From JANQLU01 sp964434955 (GTDB taxonomy: Bacteria > Planctomycetota > Planctomycetia > Pirellulales > Pirellulaceae): a stretch of 25,591 bases of DNA. This document shows, piece by piece, positions 1 to 7,978 of the stretch. The stretch covers positions 1 through 25,591 of the forward strand of contig CAYSXI010000067.1 of assembly GCA_964434955.1 (NCBI GenBank), in the 5' to 3' direction. A model generated the notes under the pieces. That model worked only from the letters and a program-made list of their open reading frames with translations. It was not told the DNA's origin and made no database searches. The position numbers and the translations under genes were made by a program. Position 1 is the stretch's first letter, and each line of letters begins with the position of its first letter.

Positions 1-163
1 CGACGATGTTCGGTGGACGTTCGGAGTTTTCGCTTTGATCATTGTCAGTTGGACTGGCCAAGGCAAAACAGCTTTTTCCGATCACCAAGTATAAAACGAA
101 AGCGAGAACGAATGGAATCTTTTGAATCGGAACGGGCCACAGCATCTTGAGTTTTGTCGACAT
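1..163 (-). CDS. Secreted sulfatase, N-terminal fragment (runs off left edge)
   Basis: This partial reading frame on the minus strand begins at the ATG at 163-161, after an AGAAAGGAA ribosome site, and stays open to the window edge (54 codons). The N-terminus is a signal peptide: a Lys-containing start, then a hydrophobic run (VLAFVLYLVIG) ending near SCFALAS. After a polar stretch comes RPPNIV, which matches the point where type I sulfatases enter their first beta strand (usually PNIV followed by the Asp-Asp metal ligands). The catalytic Cys region is outside the window. It is divergent from the sulfatase at 446, a common arrangement in planctomycetes. Alkaline-phosphatase-fold relatives such as phosphodiesterases share this N-terminal pattern, so the family call rests on a short match plus context. 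Confidence 0.7.
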   Translation of the reverse strand, partial: MSTKLKMLWPVPIQKIPFVLAFVLYLVIGKSCFALASPTDNDQSENSERPPNIV

Positions 164-445
164 CAATTTCCTTTCTCCCGGAAGTTGCGATCGACTCATA
201 TTACTTCAGTCGAAGCCTTGGATCGACTTGCGAAGGAATTCTTTCAGTCGAATTCCAATCGCGGGAGAAATCGATTCGCGAATTTCGATGTTGAAACGAA
301 GGAACCGAGGGCAGGCAAGTTAGCTGTCCTGGGTGATGTTGGGTGAGAAGCCGATGCGACCGGGAATGGCTGTTCGCTCGGTGACTCGCCGTGTTACGAT
401 TGTTTTCAGACTTACGACAAGTGTTGTTTTGCCTGGAAAAATCCT
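164..445. other. Divergent intergenic region between two sulfatase genes
   Basis: This 282-base spacer must carry the promoters of both sulfatases. I see no promoter close to the sigma-70 consensus, no operator palindrome and no convincing small gene. The short frames running through it are not supported by ribosome sites or recognisable sequence. Confidence 0.5.
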
Positions 446-1813
446 ATGATCCGTTTTGCCCTCGTCTTCGTTACCCTGCTTTGTGCGACGAGTCTTTTTG
501 CCAAGGACGAAAGCCAAACGCAAAGCCAAACGCGAAGCGCCGTGAAACCCAATGTTGTTTTGATCATCGGGGATGACCAGGGCTGGACGGATTACGGGTT
601 CATGGGTCACAAGGAAATCAAGACACCGAACCTGGATCGGTTGGCAAGTCGCAGCTTGGCGTTTCGTCGCGGGTATGTGACCGCTCCACTTTGTCGTCCT
701 TCGCTTGCATCGATGGTGACGGGACTCTACCCCTTTCAACATGGGCTAACAGGCAATGACGTCGACGGACGCAATCAGCGAGCAAAACTGGATGTCCCGA
801 TTCGAGAATCCTTCCATCAACATCCAAGCCTGATCAAGTCGTTTGTGGACGCGGGATACCTCGCGCATCAGTCAGGCAAATGGTGGGAAGGTTCATTCAA
901 AGACGGCAGCTTTACGGATGGAATGACCCATGGTGATCCCAAGCGCGGCGCTCGGCACGGGGACGCGGGACTTGCGATTGGTCGCAATGGAATGAAGCCG
1001 ATCACCGACTTCATGGATGCTGCGATCGAAGAAGAAAAGCCGTTCTTCATCTGGTACGCGCCCTTCCTGCCTCACACGCCGCATAATCCTCCGGCGAGAC
1101 TGTTGAAAAAGTATCAACAGAAAGGTCGTGAGAATGACGTGGCAAAATACTTTGCGATGTGTGAGTGGTTTGACGAAACCTGTGGAACGCTTCTCAAGCA
1201 CTTGGAAGAAAAGAAGTTGAGCGAGAACACGATTATCATCTTTGTTTGTGACAACGGTTGGGCAGCGCGTTCAACGAATGAAGACGATCCCAACCAGAAA
1301 GACTGGCGAGGATTTGCGCTTCGGTCCAAGGGATCGCCATTCGAGATGGGCATTCGGACCCCCCTCTTGATATCGTGGCCGGGCAAGATCAAAGCGGGTT
1401 CACCCAACGATCTGGCGCAGAGTATCGACCTGTTTCCGACGCTTGCAAATGCTTGCGGAGTCGAAGTTCCTGCCAGCTTACCGGGAATCAACCTGCTTGA
1501 TCCAAAAGCTCGAATGCGACGAATGACAATCTATGGTTCCATGCATTCCATTCACAACATGACACCAGGAAATCCTGACGACACATTGCAGTATCGTTGG
1601 TGTATCGATGGACATCACAAGTTGCTCTTGCGACACGATGGAAAGGACACGACCCAATACAGGAACGTGCACAAATGGGATCGCGAAAAGGTAAGGCTCT
1701 ACGATCTCTCAAAGGATCCGCATGAAAGGCGCAATCTGGCCGAATCCAAACCCGACTTGGTCAACCGCTTGAAAGCCAAGATCGATCGATGGCACTCGCC
1801 GACACCAAGATAA
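446..1813 (+). CDS. Secreted type I sulfatase
   Basis: This 455-residue protein is predicted to hydrolyse sulfate esters, probably of sulfated polysaccharides, outside the cytoplasm. Residues 1-20 form a signal peptide (MIRFALVFVTLLCATSLFA). PNVVLIIGDDQGW follows near residue 34 and supplies the Asp-Asp metal ligands. The sulfatase signature centres on Cys83 (LCRPSLASMVTGLYP); this Cys is expected to be converted to formylglycine. The motif reads C-x-P-S-L rather than the textbook C-x-P-S-R. The C-terminal half has VCDNGW and the truncated subdomain usual in this family, and the length is normal. The ATG at 446 is preceded by GGAAAAA. A 12-base unit (AAAGCCAAACGC) is tandemly doubled at 510-533, just after the signal peptide, giving ESQTQSQTRS. 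The substrate cannot be read from sequence. Confidence 0.93.
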   Translation: MIRFALVFVTLLCATSLFAKDESQTQSQTRSAVKPNVVLIIGDDQGWTDYGFMGHKEIKTPNLDRLASRSLAFRRGYVTAPLCRPSLASMVTGLYPFQHGLTGNDVDGRNQRAKLDVPIRESFHQHPSLIKSFVDAGYLAHQSGKWWEGSFKDGSFTDGMTHGDPKRGARHGDAGLAIGRNGMKPITDFMDAAIEEEKPFFIWYAPFLPHTPHNPPARLLKKYQQKGRENDVAKYFAMCEWFDETCGTLLKHLEEKKLSENTIIIFVCDNGWAARSTNEDDPNQKDWRGFALRSKGSPFEMGIRTPLLISWPGKIKAGSPNDLAQSIDLFPTLANACGVEVPASLPGINLLDPKARMRRMTIYGSMHSIHNMTPGNPDDTLQYRWCIDGHHKLLLRHDGKDTTQYRNVHKWDREKVRLYDLSKDPHERRNLAESKPDLVNRLKAKIDRWHSPTPR

Positions 1814-2304
1814 TGGTCCAGTTTGAAGAAAATGCAAACTAATTTGAACGAGGCAAACCGTGTGCCAGACAATAGTTACGGCTAATTCAACAGGGGGAAA
1901 TTCAGTTTATCTCAAGATATCTATCGACTCTTGAGAGGGAAGGTGTATTCTACTTCCACTCGCGTCGAAAGTTGCTTCTACAAGAATCCGATTGATCGCT
2001 CTCGTTTCGAGGCGCAATGCCGCTGAATGAAACGAGCTTGTATTCAGGAATGAAAGTTCCAATTCTGCTAGTTTGATTTTTCGATTGACCAGGCGATCAC
2101 GCTTGAGCGTCGAAGTATCAGCATCTGGGATTTGCCGTCAGAATCGTAAGGCGGTATGCGATGAGTTGCACTGACCGTTTCCCGTATTCAGTTGGGTAAA
2201 TTGGTGAAGGGTTTGGCTTGTAGCTTGGTCCTGGTATTCCGATTCGCGATAGGGAGATGACGGACAAGAGCTTCCGCCAATCCAACCTCTAACTAGGAGA
2301 AACC
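1814..2304. other. Long intergenic region upstream of the cold-shock gene pair
   Basis: These 491 bases hold no gene that I can support. A 7-bp inverted repeat (CTCAAGA at 1911-1917 and TCTTGAG at 1929-1935) could form a hairpin about 100 bases after the sulfatase stop, but no T-run follows it. The right end carries the leader of the small gene at 2305, with an AGGAG ribosome site at 2295-2299. Long structured leaders are known upstream of cold-shock genes, so part of this stretch may be transcribed. I see no clear promoter. Confidence 0.4.
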
Positions 2305-2463
2305 ATCGGCCGAAAGCAAAACACATTCGCAAAGCAACAACGGGAAAACGAGAAAAAACGAAAGGCAGACGAGAAGCGTCAACGTCGCATTCTCAAGAAC
2401 AGAAGCAAAGAAGACAAAATCGAATCGGACGATCTCGATTTGGAAGATGAACCAGCAGAATAG
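2305..2463 (+). CDS. Small Lys/Arg-rich protein with an apparent ATC start, upstream of cold-shock gene
   Basis: A 52-codon reading frame runs from ATC at 2305 to TAG at 2461-2463. The product starts (I/M)GRKQNTFAKQQRENEKK, continues with a highly basic helical segment to about residue 35, then an acidic tail (ESDDLDLEDEPAE). From memory it resembles short basic proteins starting M-G-R-K-Q-N-T-F that occur next to cold-shock-domain genes in several phyla; their function is unknown. A good AGGAG site (2295-2299) sits 5 bases before the ATC. An in-frame TAA lies at 2290-2292, and no ATG, GTG, TTG or CTG occurs between it and ATC, nor early in the frame. The start is therefore either a genuine non-canonical ATC or a mutated or misread ATG. 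The cold-shock gene follows 50 bases downstream. Confidence 0.7.
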   Translation: MGRKQNTFAKQQRENEKKRKADEKRQRRILKNRSKEDKIESDDLDLEDEPAE

Positions 2464-2513
2464 CTTGAAGATTTGAAAGTTTTTACATCAATCAATTTTG
2501 GAATGAAGCAATC

Positions 2514-2717
2514 ATGAACGAAGGTACAATCAAGAAGATCATGGATAAAGGGTTTGGGTTCATCGATACGGGACGCGGACAGGATTTGTTTTTCCACAGT
2601 TCCGTCGTCGAAGGATCGGGATTCGAGCAGTTGCGCGAAGGACAGAAAGTAAGCTACACCGTCGGTAGCGGACCCAAAGGACCATGTGCAGATCGAGTTG
2701 TAGCTTCCGACAACTAG
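2514..2717 (+). CDS. Cold-shock-domain (CspA-like) RNA-binding protein
   Basis: This 67-residue protein is a single cold-shock domain, an OB fold that binds single-stranded RNA or DNA and melts secondary structure in mRNA. It opens MNEGTIKKI. The RNP1-type motif KGFGFI is at residues 12-17 and the RNP2-type motif DLFFHSS is near residues 24-30; these are the aromatic nucleic-acid-contacting strands of the family. Length is normal for CspA-type proteins. It lies 50 bases after the small basic protein gene, probably on the same transcript, and ends 40 bases before a strong terminator. Whether it is cold-induced cannot be told from sequence. Confidence 0.93.
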   Translation: MNEGTIKKIMDKGFGFIDTGRGQDLFFHSSVVEGSGFEQLREGQKVSYTVGSGPKGPCADRVVASDN

Positions 2718-2745
2718 TCGCACCTTTTCGCGGTTGCGATCAATC

Positions 2746-2797
2746 AAAAAATAGTTCTGCTCGCGGAATCTTCATTGGTTCGCGGGCAGTTTTTTTT
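2746..2797. terminator. Bidirectional intrinsic terminator between convergent genes
   Basis: An inverted repeat pairs CTGCTCGCGGA (2757-2767) with the matching arm ending GCAG at 2789, about 11 bp with two G-T wobbles. On the plus strand it is followed by T8 (2790-2797). On its other side lies A6 (2746-2751), so the minus-strand transcript has the same hairpin followed shortly by T6. It therefore serves both the cold-shock gene and the convergent desaturase gene. Confidence 0.82.
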
Positions 2798-2842
2798 GGT
2801 GTGCAAGTTGCGGCCGAAATGGAAGAGTTTCATTCCATTCGA

Positions 2843-3841
2843 CTAGGAATTCGCCTCGGCCAAACTGGCCTTTGCTTCGTGGAATGTCAACATCCGGCCC
2901 GTTGAAGCATCCCAGAGTTTCAGGCGGAGGCAACGCACGACTTCGATCGGGTTGAGTGAAGTCGTCTTGCAATTTTGCAACTCCTCGATTTCTTTGTTGG
3001 CTTCCTGGAGACGGTAGAAAGGGATCTTCGAATTCAGGTGGTGCACGTGGTGGAATCCGATGTTGGCGGTCAACCACCGCATTAGTCCACCCATCTTCAT
3101 ATAACTGGAAGAATTAAGCGCGGCGAAAACGTAGTCCCAATCCTTGTCGTCTCGAAGCTCAACGTTGGGGAAATTGTGTTGCGCGTAAAACAGATAGGTT
3201 CCAAGCGCGCCGGCAATCGTCATTGGTATCAACATGCCCCAAACATATGCATGTACCGAGATCAACAATAGCGTCACGGAGAGCGCCACATGAAGAAGAA
3301 CGGCGACTCCCGCCATCAAGTTCTTTTTGGGCTTCTGCAAAAAATTGTGCAACGACATGGCCCAGAAAAAAGACGTGAGATAGCCAAACGCAATGACTAG
3401 CGGATGTCGGATGATGCGATACATCAATCGTTGCGACGAATTTGATTCGGCATACTCGGAAACCGTCATTAAAGGAAACGTTCCGAGCGTGGGGCCAAAC
3501 AAGCGTGAATTGTGCTTGTGATGATCGTCGTGAGAATGTTTCCAGATGTGGGGTGGGCTCAAGGCCAGCAATCCACAGATATACATGAACACTTTGGCGA
3601 ACTTGGACTTTTTAAAAATTGTCCCGTGCATGAAGTCGTGAAAAATCACAAACAACCTCACCAATACCAGCCCGGTAAATATGCTACAGGGGATGTACAC
3701 GTACCAAAGCGGCGAAAGGCAGCTCAAAGCCAGTAGTAGCGCCAGGACAACCAGGGTCGAACCGAGACTCCACCAACTTCTCAGCGGTTGTTCTTCGGCA
3801 AATGGCTTGGTTGCCAGAATTAGCTCTTTCCCGGTTCGCAT
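2843..3841 (-). CDS. Membrane fatty acid desaturase
   Basis: This 332-residue integral membrane di-iron enzyme is predicted to introduce double bonds into acyl chains of membrane lipids. All three histidine boxes are present: HDFMH at residues 68-72, HSHDDHH at 102-108 and HHVHH at 264-268. Hydrophobic segments lie around residues 27-65, 84-97 and 145-215. Box spacing and length suit the DesA/omega-type acyl-lipid desaturase family. I chose the ATG at 3841 (MRTGKELILATKPF) because this opening is typical of relatives. A GTG at 3919 would add 26 residues of unlikely sequence and has AAGGA only 3 bases upstream. The gene is convergent with the cold-shock gene, and both suit cold adaptation, although shared control is only a guess. 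Regiospecificity is not predictable here. Confidence 0.92.
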   Translation of the reverse strand: MRTGKELILATKPFAEEQPLRSWWSLGSTLVVLALLLALSCLSPLWYVYIPCSIFTGLVLVRLFVIFHDFMHGTIFKKSKFAKVFMYICGLLALSPPHIWKHSHDDHHKHNSRLFGPTLGTFPLMTVSEYAESNSSQRLMYRIIRHPLVIAFGYLTSFFWAMSLHNFLQKPKKNLMAGVAVLLHVALSVTLLLISVHAYVWGMLIPMTIAGALGTYLFYAQHNFPNVELRDDKDWDYVFAALNSSSYMKMGGLMRWLTANIGFHHVHHLNSKIPFYRLQEANKEIEELQNCKTTSLNPIEVVRCLRLKLWDASTGRMLTFHEAKASLAEANS

Positions 3842-4306
3842 CGTAAGCTCGCTGTGATTCAAGATGTTTCTATTCGGTGTCGTACCCTTCGAACAGCAAG
3901 GGGTACGGCGGGCTTCCACTCTTCCTTGAGATGTATCGAATCAGAAATCAATCCAAGTCAGACAAGCAAGTTGCGAGTCATTGAGATATCACCAAGGCAA
4001 CTCGTGCAAAATCAATTCGTACACGTTTCAAAAGATGTTACTTGGTGAAACTTGTCAAACGACTTAGGCGCTCGTTGGGCGCTCATTGGGCGCTCGTTTC
4101 GAATCTTGCACATCCATGATTGTAGGTGGCGGCCCCGTTATGGATAGTCCGGTTTGGTGAGTTCCATTCAAGTACTGCATTGTTTTCCGCAGATTCGTGA
4201 AGAAAAGTTGCGCCATCGAATTTCAAGATTGAGCACAAAGTTGGAAAATCGTCGCTAATCAGCTTTACTTCCAAGTTTGCTCGCGAAAAAATCAGGAATC
4301 GTTAGA
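3842..4306. other. Divergent intergenic region, desaturase / hybrid kinase
   Basis: This 465-base spacer carries the promoters of the desaturase (minus) and the hybrid kinase (plus). Its one clear structure is the 11-bp tandem repeat at 4067-4098. I see no convincing sigma-70 promoter, terminator or small gene, and the short frames crossing it lack ribosome sites and recognisable sequence. Confidence 0.45.
4067..4098. repeat. Tandem repeat, 11-bp unit x3
   Basis: The unit GGCGCTCRTTG occurs three times head to tail (starts at 4067, 4078 and 4089), the last copy lacking its final G. It lies in the divergent spacer about 225 bases upstream of the desaturase start. Repeated sites at helical-turn spacing could bind a regulator, but simple slippage duplication is equally likely. 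Confidence 0.75.
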
Positions 4307-7300
4307 ATGCCGGGTGAGAGCTCGCCTGCCCCAGGAAAGGAATGCCCTATGGATGGTTCGGCAACACGATTTCGCAAGTATGAATCAATTGCGCATCGAG
4401 CGTTCGCTCAATTGAAACTTGGCCTTTTGCCTTCGGTTCGCGTTGGCCTGGCTGGTGCTCTGAACGTTTTGGTCGGATTGGCGCTGGCGTCGTTGACGGT
4501 CGGACAGGCTCCCGATCAAAACCAAGCCATGGATGCTCCAGCGGACGAAATCCGAATTGCCACGCTGATCGAAGAGCTTGAGAACAACGGAAGCAAACTG
4601 GGTGCCAAGGAAGCCTTGGAGCGCACGGGTGAGTTGCTTGAGCTGCTAGGACAACATCCGAATCTTCGCTCAGAAACGATCACACACATTCATCGAAGCT
4701 GGAATCTTCAATGCACATCGGACTACCCGGGGGCATTGGCCGAGGCGGAGCTCGCCGTCGACAAAGCGTTTGAGTTGAACGACGACGCGATCATCGCAAG
4801 AAGCCTCTACATGTTATCCGTTGCCAATTGGCGATTGTCCAGGAACCAGCCCGCGATTGAGGCTGCCGAGGACGCGATCGAACTGAATAAGAAAATTGGG
4901 AGGCAAAAAGAGCTGGCCAATGTTGCCACACTGATGGGCGCCATTTATCGATCTCAAAGCGATTACTGGCTTTCGATGACAAGCCATTTCGCGGCATTGG
5001 AAATCAGTCAGAAACTAAAGGATCAGCCCGGCATCGCCAAATCGCGAAATAACATCGGTTTGATTTACTGGAAGCTCGGACGGCTGAAAGAAGCGGAGAA
5101 TTCTCTACGCAAAGCGCTGGCAATCTATCGAGACCAAGGGTCGCAGCGGCAATTGGCGACTTGCTTGAGCAACATTGGATTGATTCAGATTGAATTTAAG
5201 AAACCCAATAAAGCGATCGAAACTCTCAGTGAATCGCTCGAGATTCACAAACAACTCAAAAACGCCCATGGCCGGGCAAAGGTCCTGAGCAATCTGGGAT
5301 TTGCCTACGACGAAAAAAACGAACTCGATACGGCTTTCGAATACCACCGATTGTCGCTGAGTGTTCGTAGGGAAATTGGCGACAAGGTCGGCATCATTCG
5401 TTCAACAGGAAATGTCGCCAGAACGCACCAGAAACGAGCTGAGCACGAAGTTGCGCTGGGGCTTCTTGAAGACGCACTAACGATGGCGAAGGAGATCAAT
5501 GCCCGTTCGGAACAAGCGGCCCTGCTCGAACTCATTGCAGATTCCAACGATGAGTTGGGCAATCACGAAAAGGCCTTGAAAGCGTTGCTTGAATCCCAGG
5601 AAATCCTCTCGAGTATCAACAATCCCGAAATTCAAATCGCCATCGAAGAATTGGAGGCCAAAGTTTCCGAAGAACGCCATCAAGAGGAGGTCAAGAAGAT
5701 CAGCCAATTGGCGGAACTCAATAAGCAAAAGCTTGAACAGCAACGAAACTTCAACGCGCAACTGGTGATCGGCTCAATTCTTTTGGGGGGGTGCTGTATT
5801 CTCGTCGTGGCGTTGTTTTTGTCTCGTACCAAAGCCATGCAATTGATGAAGCAGAGCAATCTTGACTTGATCAACACGACGTCGAGGCTTTCCGAATCCG
5901 AAGAGCGTTATCGGATGTTGTTTGAAAGCGCGGATGTTCCCATGCTCCTGATCGATGAGCAGTCCAAAAACATTGTCGATATGAATGCGCCGGCCAAGGA
6001 CCTTTGCGGCCCGACGACCGAAGGAGGTCATCGCGGCGTGCAACAAGTGGAGCCCCGTTGGATCCGGCAGGGAATCGAAAATCTGTTGAAAACGGGAGAC
6101 GGAGACAAGTACGCGCACGACGATTGGTGGGCCGAGCCTTCGGGACGCGTGCGTTGGACGGAGCTGCGAGGTTGTACCGTGATGGTTCAAGGCAAACATG
6201 CCGTCCTTGTAAGCTTGCGCGACACGACAGAGTCACGGGCTCAGGAGCTGGCGCGGTTGCGAGCGGATAAGCTGGAATCGTTGGGTCTACTGGCTGGCGG
6301 GATCGCGCATGATTTCAACAACGCGCTCACCGCCATCATGGGATACTTGAGCTTGGCCAAGTTGCGAGGGCAGGACGATATTGCAGCGGACCTTGATATG
6401 GCCGAAGCGGCGGTCAAGCAGGCGGGGTCGCTGACTTCCCAGTTGATTGCATTTTCACGAGGTGGTGAACCGATTCTTCAAGTCCATCAAGTCGACGAAT
6501 TGCTTCGTGGCGCCGTGGATCTCGCTAGTGCCGGTTCGAATATGCACATTGAAGTCGACGTGCCTGACAATCTCTGGAAGGTCGAGCTCGACAGTGGCCA
6601 GTTCACTCAGGTGGTTAGCAATCTCGTTATCAATGCCGATCACGCAACCGACGATACGGGAATGCTCGAAATCACGGCCAGTAACTTTGCCGGGGATCCA
6701 CAGACGGGCAAGCAGGTTTCCGGTGATTCCTACGTGCGAATCGACTTTGTTGACAATGGTCCAGGAATTGATTCCGAAATCCGCGACTTTATTTTTGATC
6801 CGTACTTCACGACCAAGAGTCATGGTAATGGCCTTGGCTTGACGACGACCTATGCGATCATCCACCGACATGGCGGAGAGATCACTCTCGAGTCGGGCCA
6901 AGGCAAAGGCGCAAAATTTTCGGTTTTCTTTCCCGCAGCCAAGCACGCCCAAGTTGAGCCGCAATCCAGGAAGCATTGGGAAGCATTGGATGGCGGTTCC
7001 GTGTTGATCCTGGATGACGAACCACTTGTCCAAAACGCCTTCAAGCAGTTGCTCGAGCATTGGGGCTATGAGGTCGAAGCTGTTTTCGATGGTCAGCAGG
7101 CGATTGAAACCTACCAGCATCGTTTGGATGTCGGCAGGCCATTTGATTTTCTATTCATGGACCTGACCGTTCCCGGTGGTCTCGGCGGACACGAAGCCAT
7201 TACCCAGATTTTGAACATCGATCCTTCCGCTCGCGCCGTCGTTTGCAGTGGGTATTCGGATAATCCGATCATGGCGAACTTCAGAGAGTCCGGGTTTGTA

Positions 7301-7420
7301 GCGGCACTCCACAAACCCTTTCGAGTGGTCGATTTGGCAAATGTCATCCAAACCGTCATGCACTCAGGTGATGAGCATGCCGAGCGATTGGGATCGGAAG
7401 CAACAAGGCAACCACGCTGA
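4307..7420 (+). CDS. TPR-PAS hybrid sensor histidine kinase with receiver domain
   Basis: This 1037-residue membrane signalling protein has a hydrophobic N-terminal segment (about 42-66), a long TPR-type helical repeat region (about 85-450) and a short coiled coil. A transmembrane helix follows (about 485-508), then a PAS domain (about 528-650) and a dimerisation/phosphoacceptor domain with His668 in GGIAHDFNN. The HATPase domain has NLVINADHA, DNGPGID and GNGLGL boxes. The C-terminal receiver (about 900-1025) has LDDE, phosphoacceptor Asp952 in FMDLTVP, CSGY and HKPF. The TPR region is probably extracytoplasmic. I chose ATG 4307 because AGGAA lies 8 bases upstream. ATG 4349 also has a good site, and a TTG at 4277 is possible; none changes the domains. 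No partner response regulator or phosphotransfer gene is adjacent. The signal sensed is unknown. Confidence 0.93.
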   Translation: MPGESSPAPGKECPMDGSATRFRKYESIAHRAFAQLKLGLLPSVRVGLAGALNVLVGLALASLTVGQAPDQNQAMDAPADEIRIATLIEELENNGSKLGAKEALERTGELLELLGQHPNLRSETITHIHRSWNLQCTSDYPGALAEAELAVDKAFELNDDAIIARSLYMLSVANWRLSRNQPAIEAAEDAIELNKKIGRQKELANVATLMGAIYRSQSDYWLSMTSHFAALEISQKLKDQPGIAKSRNNIGLIYWKLGRLKEAENSLRKALAIYRDQGSQRQLATCLSNIGLIQIEFKKPNKAIETLSESLEIHKQLKNAHGRAKVLSNLGFAYDEKNELDTAFEYHRLSLSVRREIGDKVGIIRSTGNVARTHQKRAEHEVALGLLEDALTMAKEINARSEQAALLELIADSNDELGNHEKALKALLESQEILSSINNPEIQIAIEELEAKVSEERHQEEVKKISQLAELNKQKLEQQRNFNAQLVIGSILLGGCCILVVALFLSRTKAMQLMKQSNLDLINTTSRLSESEERYRMLFESADVPMLLIDEQSKNIVDMNAPAKDLCGPTTEGGHRGVQQVEPRWIRQGIENLLKTGDGDKYAHDDWWAEPSGRVRWTELRGCTVMVQGKHAVLVSLRDTTESRAQELARLRADKLESLGLLAGGIAHDFNNALTAIMGYLSLAKLRGQDDIAADLDMAEAAVKQAGSLTSQLIAFSRGGEPILQVHQVDELLRGAVDLASAGSNMHIEVDVPDNLWKVELDSGQFTQVVSNLVINADHATDDTGMLEITASNFAGDPQTGKQVSGDSYVRIDFVDNGPGIDSEIRDFIFDPYFTTKSHGNGLGLTTTYAIIHRHGGEITLESGQGKGAKFSVFFPAAKHAQVEPQSRKHWEALDGGSVLILDDEPLVQNAFKQLLEHWGYEVEAVFDGQQAIETYQHRLDVGRPFDFLFMDLTVPGGLGGHEAITQILNIDPSARAVVCSGYSDNPIMANFRESGFVAALHKPFRVVDLANVIQTVMHSGDEHAERLGSEATRQPR

Positions 7421-7607
7421 TATACTCCGGGGAAGCGCCGATCGATCTGAGCGCGAAGCCGAGTGCCGGCCGTAAAATCATCACGGTCGTTACAACAAAT
7501 GGGAGGCGGGTCTGAAAATGGACCCGGCAAGCAGGACGACAAGGCCCCCCAGGCATTCGTAGGCCATAGTTGATGGGCAAATCTTGGCTTCATTCAAGTG
7601 GGCAGGC

Positions 7608-7823
7608 ATGTTAACGACCGCGACGTCGACTTCTCTCAGCGCAATTCAAAACGGTGTTCAACGTTTCGATCGCGCCGTCACACAAATTTCCGATCCCAGC
7701 GGCAATGCCGGCGTTCGGGAGATCATGGATTTGAAACAAGCAGAAGCGGACATCAAAATCAATGCTGCGGTGCTGGGACGAATCAACAAGGTTTCGGAAG
7801 AACTGATCGATATTCTCGTGTAA
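7608..7823 (+). CDS. Short flagellar rod/hook C-terminal-like protein
   Basis: This 71-residue protein starts MLTTATSTSLSAIQNGVQRFD and ends with an alpha-helical segment (MDLKQAEADIKINAAVLGRIN to VSEELIDIL). The two halves look like the N-terminal and C-terminal coiled-coil helices of axial flagellar proteins (FlgB/FlgC/FlgE type), where the pattern L-x-Q-A-x-x-x-x-x-x-N-A-x-V is typical, with the middle domain missing. Stand-alone short proteins of this kind are known in many bacteria with unclear function. No other flagellar gene is in the window. I chose ATG 7608; a TTG at 7584 would add 8 residues. The ribosome site is weak (GGCAGG just upstream). Confidence 0.65.
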   Translation: MLTTATSTSLSAIQNGVQRFDRAVTQISDPSGNAGVREIMDLKQAEADIKINAAVLGRINKVSEELIDILV

Positions 7824-7978
7824 TCGTTGACGCCAATTCTGATTCCCGCAAAACTAGGGAAAGTGATCTGGGTCGGCGATCGACCCAAGCTTGATGCGAG
7901 AGGCGCTGCAGCGAGTATCCTCGTCACGCTCGTATCCGGAGAACGACCAAAGGGCGCTTCTTTTTAGGAGAGGCAAAC

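Noticed and set aside
1911..1935. 7-bp inverted repeat as sulfatase terminator
   Set aside because: No T-run follows and it lies 100 bases after the stop.
2502..2517. Four-codon frame MKQS whose stop overlaps the cold-shock start
   Set aside because: Too short and no ribosome site; chance overlap.
6455..7120. 221-codon frame antisense to the hybrid kinase
   Set aside because: It lies wholly inside a well-supported gene, shows no family features and is explained by codon bias of the sense strand.
7508..7525. GGGTC/GACCC hairpin before the flagellar-like gene
   Set aside because: Five-base stem without T-run; not distinguishable from chance.
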